DNA from: Mucilaginibacter daejeonensis
GTDB taxonomy: Bacteria; Bacteroidota; Bacteroidia; Sphingobacteriales; Sphingobacteriaceae
Direction of reading: 5' to 3'
DNA length: 64,000 bases
Assembly (NCBI RefSeq): GCF_020783335.1
Contig: NZ_CP086068.1
Coordinates: forward strand, 496,001 to 560,000
Under the pieces are notes generated by a model, which searched no databases, was not told where the DNA came from, and worked only from the letters and a program-made list of their open reading frames with translations. Positions within the stretch are counted from its first letter, which is position 1; every line of letters starts with the position of its first letter. Positions 60,307 through 64,000 of this stretch are shown in pieces. The translations under genes were made by a program, and so were the position numbers.

Positions 60307-61230
60307 ATGCCTGCTAATAGGATCATCACTTTATTACCCGCCGCTACCGAGATCGTTTGTGCCTTAGGGCTGGAAGATCGTTTAGTGGGCCGTTCGCACG
60401 AGTGCGATCACCCCGAAACGGTGAAACTGCTCCCGGTTTGCTCGCACGATAGGCTGGCCGCCAACCTGAGCAGCCGCCAGATCGATGAGCAGATAAAAAG
60501 CATGGTGACCAATGCCATATCGGTGTATGAGGTAGATGCCGAAAAGATCAAACAACTGGCGCCCGATGTGGTGATCACCCAGGATCAGTGCGCTGCGTGT
60601 GCGGTATCATTGCCCGAGGTTGAGCAGGCACTGGCCGATCAGCTTGACAAGCCTGCACGGATCATTTCCTTACAGCCTGATAGTTTGGAGGATATATTTG
60701 CCAATATCACCGAGGTGGCCCAGGCCCTGGATGCCATGCCTGCGGCGGAGCTACTGCTGGAGGAGATGAACGAGCGTATCGACATCATCAGGCATAAGCT
60801 TAAGTTCATTGATAAAAAGCCTACGGTGGCCTGCATCGAGTGGCTTGACCCGTTGATGGCCTCCGGTAACTGGATACCCGAGCTGGTGGAGATCGCTGGT
60901 GGTACGCCCATCATGGCCCAAAAAGGCAAGCATTCGCCATATATACAATGGGAGGACCTGCGCCTGGAAGACCCCGAAGTGATCGTGATCATGGCCTGTG
61001 GTTTTTCGGTAGAGCGTACCATGCGCGAGATGGATGTGCTGCTGCAACTGCCGGGCTTCACCGATCTGCAGGCCGTTAAGAACTCGCGCTTGTACATCAC
61101 CGATGGGAACCAGTACTTTAACCGCCCCGGCCCGCGTATGGTGGACTCGATCGAGATACTGGCCGAGATCATTAATCCCAAGCAGTTCATATTCGGGTAT
61201 GAAGGTAACGGCTGGGTAAGTTTCGGCTAA
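60307..61230 (+). CDS. BtuF-like periplasmic-binding-fold protein without signal peptide
   Basis: 307 residues from the ATG at 60307 (MPANRIITLLPAATEIVCAL). It belongs to the cobalamin/iron-siderophore binding superfamily (class III binding fold: ITLLPAATEIV, VCSHDRLAANLSS, CIEWLDPLMASGNWIPELVEIAGG, FNRPGPRMVDSIEILA). It lacks a signal peptide and carries Cys95-Ala-Ala-Cys98 in DQCAACAVS, which marks a distinct cytoplasmic-looking subgroup. No permease or ATPase gene is nearby. A role in cobalamin handling is inferred only from the family. Confidence 0.8.
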   Translation: MPANRIITLLPAATEIVCALGLEDRLVGRSHECDHPETVKLLPVCSHDRLAANLSSRQIDEQIKSMVTNAISVYEVDAEKIKQLAPDVVITQDQCAACAVSLPEVEQALADQLDKPARIISLQPDSLEDIFANITEVAQALDAMPAAELLLEEMNERIDIIRHKLKFIDKKPTVACIEWLDPLMASGNWIPELVEIAGGTPIMAQKGKHSPYIQWEDLRLEDPEVIVIMACGFSVERTMREMDVLLQLPGFTDLQAVKNSRLYITDGNQYFNRPGPRMVDSIEILAEIINPKQFIFGYEGNGWVSFG

Positions 61231-61314
61231 GCTCCTGTCATTATCAATTTCGTAAAACGGTGTCGGATGTGAGGTGTTCAGGGCCGATCACGACACCTGA
61301 TCACACAATTACGG

Positions 61315-61457
61315 TGTTACATTTGCGTGTTCAAGTGTTACATTTGGTGTTACATTCTTGCTTTTTGCAGAAAATTCTGGAAAAAGTTGGGTTTTTACGA
61401 ATTTCGCAATGCCAAAAAGTGGGGAAATTTGGGGAATTCTGTTACAGCGCTGTAACA
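61315..61457. promoter_or_regulatory. Array of TGTTACA half-sites and one perfect palindrome
   Basis: The gap 61231-61708 carries no gene. It holds three copies of TGTTACATTT (61315-61325, 61336-61346 and, less perfect, 61348-61357), spaced 21 and 12 bases apart, and further on the 18-base perfect palindrome TGTTACAGCGCTGTAACA (61440-61457), which contains the same TGTTACA in both arms. It looks like a cluster of binding sites for one dimeric regulator controlling the pectin genes that start at 61709. The first two copies also contain TACATTTG, a -7-like box, so a promoter reading is possible. The regulator is not identified. Confidence 0.5.
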
Positions 61458-61648
61458 CCTTTTCGATACACTAAGCGCATGCCTGGGTAGCTTATCCGAC
61501 CTCCGGCCTCAGCCATCTGACCTCACTCTTTCCTCATCCCTCACACCTACCTCTTCCCATTATAACAACTTCGATACAATGCCGCACAGCGGCCATCGGA
61601 GGCTCGTTTTTCAGGACGGTGCAGGACACCCTTTGATCCCTCATCCGA

Positions 61649-61656
61649 TACATTTG
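61649..61656 (+). promoter_or_regulatory. -7 box before the pectin genes
   Basis: TACATTTG matches TAnnTTTG, ten bases before an in-frame ATG at 61667 and 52 before the preferred start at 61709. Confidence 0.4.
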
Positions 61657-61708
61657 ACCTACCGTTATGACCACGCCCTCACCTGATGGGCCCGAACCGC
61701 TGCAGATA

Positions 61709-63046
61709 ATGATGATGATCAAGAGGCTTTCCTCCAAACCTTTACTGTCCGTAACCTTCGCGGCACTACTGGCTGCGTATACACCTGCCGCACGTGCTCA
61801 AAACACGTATACTTACCATTTTGATATGCGCCCCGGTCAGCCCAAGGCGGGCTGGATCGCTGTAAAGCCTGATCAGGCATACAATGGCAGCTATGGGTTC
61901 GATATGGGCACAGTGGTAAAGGCGGTGGCGCACCCCGGCAAAAAGGTCTCGGGGGCGGTCACTTCTGATCAGCCTTTTTACTTTTCGGCCTCGGTTCCTG
62001 AGGGCAATTACCGCATTACGCTCACTTTGGGCGATCAAGAACAAAGCAGCAATACGACGGTCAAGGCCGAATCGCGCCGGTTGATGCTCGAGAACGTGGT
62101 CACCAAACCGGGGGAGTTCAAGATCATCAGCTTCATGGTCAACGTGCGTAAGCCGCAGATCAGCGGGGGCGACAGCGTAAGGCTGAAACCGCGCGAGGTG
62201 GGCAAACTGGACTGGGATGATAAGTTAACGCTCGAGTTCGATGGCAAAACGTTCCTCAATACCCTCGAGATACAAAAGGTGACCGATCAGATCACCGTAT
62301 ACCTGGCTGGTAACTCCACGGTGGTGGATCAGGACGATGAGCCCTGGGCCGCCTGGGGGCAAATGATCCCGAGGTTCTTTAAGCAGGGTGTGGCCGTGGC
62401 CAACCACGCCGAATCGGGCCTAACGCTGGGCAGCTTTATGGGCAGCAAACGGCTCGATAAGGTAATGAGCCTCATTCGCCCCGGCGACTACCTGTTCATC
62501 GAGTTCGGCCATAATGATCAAAAAGAGAAAGGACCTAACGATGGCCCGTGGCGGTCATATGCCGAACGGTTAAAGACCTATATTGCCCGTACGCGTCAAA
62601 AAGGGGCCATTCCGGTCATCGTGACCTCAACGGCACGCCGCTCGTTCGATGCCGAAGGCCGTACAGTGAACACCCTGGGCGAATACCCCGACGCGGCCCG
62701 CAAGGTGGCCAGGGATGAGGGCGTGACCCTGATCGATCTGAACGCCATGACCACTAGATTTTATGATGCGCTGGGTGTAGAGCCATCCAAAAAAGCATTG
62801 GTACATTACCCGGCCAATACCTTCCCCGGGCAGACCAAGGCGTTTGAAGATAACACCCATTTTAATCCATACGGTGCATATGAACTGGCCAAATGTGTGG
62901 CCCAAGGCATCCGCACAAGCGATCTGGCCTTGAAAGAGTACCTGGTCGACATGCCAGCGTTCGACCCATCGCACCCCGATGCGCTCGATAGTTTTAACTG
63001 GCCGCTAAGCCCCAAGAACTCTACCATTAAACCTGATGGTAATTAA
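61709..63046 (+). CDS. Rhamnogalacturonan acetylesterase (SGNH fold)
   Basis: Secreted esterase removing acetyl groups from the pectin rhamnogalacturonan backbone. 445 residues from MMMIKRLSSKP, which gives a proper signal peptide (to TPAARAQ); an earlier ATG would add 14 residues rich in Pro and Asp. An N-terminal beta domain (about 33-190) precedes the SGNH domain: Gly-Asn-Ser203 in VYLAGNSTVV, the oxyanion block GHND (267-270), and the catalytic Asp381/His384 in DNTHFNP. The next gene, 12 bases later, encodes an oligogalacturonate-lyase-like protein, so both belong to a pectin utilisation locus. Confidence 0.88.
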   Translation: MMMIKRLSSKPLLSVTFAALLAAYTPAARAQNTYTYHFDMRPGQPKAGWIAVKPDQAYNGSYGFDMGTVVKAVAHPGKKVSGAVTSDQPFYFSASVPEGNYRITLTLGDQEQSSNTTVKAESRRLMLENVVTKPGEFKIISFMVNVRKPQISGGDSVRLKPREVGKLDWDDKLTLEFDGKTFLNTLEIQKVTDQITVYLAGNSTVVDQDDEPWAAWGQMIPRFFKQGVAVANHAESGLTLGSFMGSKRLDKVMSLIRPGDYLFIEFGHNDQKEKGPNDGPWRSYAERLKTYIARTRQKGAIPVIVTSTARRSFDAEGRTVNTLGEYPDAARKVARDEGVTLIDLNAMTTRFYDALGVEPSKKALVHYPANTFPGQTKAFEDNTHFNPYGAYELAKCVAQGIRTSDLALKEYLVDMPAFDPSHPDALDSFNWPLSPKNSTIKPDGN

Positions 63047-63058
63047 CAACACCAAGCT

Positions 63059-64000
63059 ATGATGAAGAAGGAATTGTTGACCCTGTTGTTGCTTGCCGGC
63101 GTTGGCCTGGCCGCCCTGGCGCAACCCGTGCTGGAGACCGGTGCAGGCAAAAAGCCCATGTCTGTTAACGAGTGGATCGATAAAGATACCGGCCACAAAG
63201 TGGTGCGTTTGGTATCACGGCCGGGCGGTAACTCAAGTTTTTATTTTAATAATGAATGCTTTGTGCCGCAAAAAGGTACCGAGGGCGATATCATGGTGTT
63301 CACCGGGGGAACGACCAAGGGTAAACAATTGTTCACCATCAACCTAAAGACCAAGGCCGTAACACAGTTGACCTTCCGCAGCAAGGTATCGGGCGAGATG
63401 GTTTGCCCTAAAACACGCGAGGCCTTTTACCAATGTGGCGATAGCATTTTTGCTGCCAATGTAGATACTCGTAAAGAGCGGTTCATTTATGCTTTTGATC
63501 CCTCGTTCAAAGGCAGGGTAGGTACCGTAAATGCCGATGGTACGTACATGGCCTGCGTAAAGGCGGTAGGCGATCAGGAGCGCGAGATATTGAAGCAATA
63601 CCCCGAAAAACGCGATTTTTTCCAGCGCATCTATAATGCCCACATCGAGCATGTGCTGTACATCTTAGATACCCGCACCAAACAGTTAAAGGAAGTGAAC
63701 CGTGAGAACGAGTGGACCAACCATTTGCTGTTCTCGCCAACTGACCCCAACGTGTTATCCTACTGCCATGAGGGCCCGTGGGAAAAGGTGGACCGCATAT
63801 GGAACTACAACATCGCCACTAATAGGTCGATCCTGTTGCACAAGCGTACTATGCCTATGGAGATCGCCGGTCATGAGTTCTTTTCACCGCGCGGTAATAC
63901 CGAATGGTTCGATCTGCAAAAGCCTAAGGGACAGACCTTCTTTTTGGCAGGCTATGACATGGCTACAGGTAAAGAGAAGATATACCAGATGGACCGCAAC
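63059..64000 (+). CDS. Oligogalacturonate lyase-like protein (PL22), 3' end beyond window
   Basis: The first 314 codons are open to the window end. A signal peptide (MMKKELLTLLLLAGVGLAALAQ) is followed by a seven-bladed beta-propeller-type sequence: KPMSVNEWIDKDTGHKVVRL near the start, TGGTTKGKQLFTINLKTKAV, and the PL22-typical SYCHEGPWEKVDRIW (His near 240) and AGHEFFSPRGNTEWFD (His near 278). Such enzymes split unsaturated di-galacturonates from pectin. It follows the acetylesterase gene by 12 bases. Confidence 0.85.
   Translation, partial: MMKKELLTLLLLAGVGLAALAQPVLETGAGKKPMSVNEWIDKDTGHKVVRLVSRPGGNSSFYFNNECFVPQKGTEGDIMVFTGGTTKGKQLFTINLKTKAVTQLTFRSKVSGEMVCPKTREAFYQCGDSIFAANVDTRKERFIYAFDPSFKGRVGTVNADGTYMACVKAVGDQEREILKQYPEKRDFFQRIYNAHIEHVLYILDTRTKQLKEVNRENEWTNHLLFSPTDPNVLSYCHEGPWEKVDRIWNYNIATNRSILLHKRTMPMEIAGHEFFSPRGNTEWFDLQKPKGQTFFLAGYDMATGKEKIYQMDRN

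Noticed and set aside
61260..61490. 76-codon open frame in the gap before the pectin genes
   Set aside because: It spans the TGTTACA sites, has no motif and an odd composition; chance frame.
1..64000. tRNA, rRNA, CRISPR or insertion sequences
   Set aside because: All larger gaps were read for cloverleaf, ribosomal and repeat-spacer patterns and for transposase-like frames; none was recognised by eye. A tRNA scan was not possible here.

Overview
The window looks like a chromosomal piece of a Bacteroidetes (Bacteroidota) genome, most likely Sphingobacteriaceae (Mucilaginibacter/Pedobacter-like). This is an inference from several signs. Shine-Dalgarno sequences are scarce and many genes have upstream boxes matching the Bacteroidetes -7 element TAnnTTTG. 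The rpmB-rpmG-DUF4295-ftsY cluster, a NUDIX-type AraR next to araBDA, a GIN-domain secreted protein and a typical Bacteroidetes ECF sigma factor are also present. The LpxB gene shows a Gram-negative envelope. No rRNA, tRNA, CRISPR array, transposase or prophage gene was seen.

Layout. 1-3010: the end of a TolC gene, then EmrA- and EmrB-like genes (tripartite drug efflux). 3247-5295: ahpC-ahpD peroxide defence, divergent from an HPP-family membrane protein. 5359-11055: peptide deformylase, a beta-lactamase-fold hydrolase, an M16 peptidase, hpt and an MFS transporter. 11265-11817: three very small genes, two of them paralogous. 11898-14750: lpxB with a small membrane protein, a secreted hypothetical and surE. 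14995-17531: a glycosyltransferase, an intact response regulator and a phosphoglycosyl transferase with a degenerate receiver domain. 17631-22331: a four-gene ergothioneine-type operon (ABC ATPase, fused permease/binding protein, EgtB, EgtD). 22452-24388: ftsY, bL38-like DUF4295, rpmG and rpmB. 24650-30803: acs, a secreted alpha/beta hydrolase, an ECF sigma factor, murB and a GIN-domain protein. 30946-35822: the L-arabinose operon araB-araD-araA with its regulator. 36047-54900: a large exopolysaccharide (EPS) locus. 54897-61230: MscS channel, YugP-like protease, murF, a LysE-type exporter and a BtuF-like protein. 61709-64000: the start of a pectin locus (rhamnogalacturonan acetylesterase, oligogalacturonate lyase-like).

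How the genes fit together. The EPS locus supplies a Wzx-like flippase, a Wzy-like polymerase, a Wzc-like copolymerase, a half-length TolC-like protein, eight glycosyltransferases, two enzymes for a 3-amino-3,6-dideoxy sugar and an acetyltransferase. It has no initiating enzyme, so the phosphoglycosyl transferase at 16314 is a plausible initiator. A phosphatase/STAS/anti-sigma-kinase-like partner-switching module lies antisense inside the locus and may control it. The most unusual feature is the ergothioneine-type operon: biosynthetic genes sit with an osmolyte-type ABC transporter whose binding domain has its two halves in swapped (circularly permuted) order.
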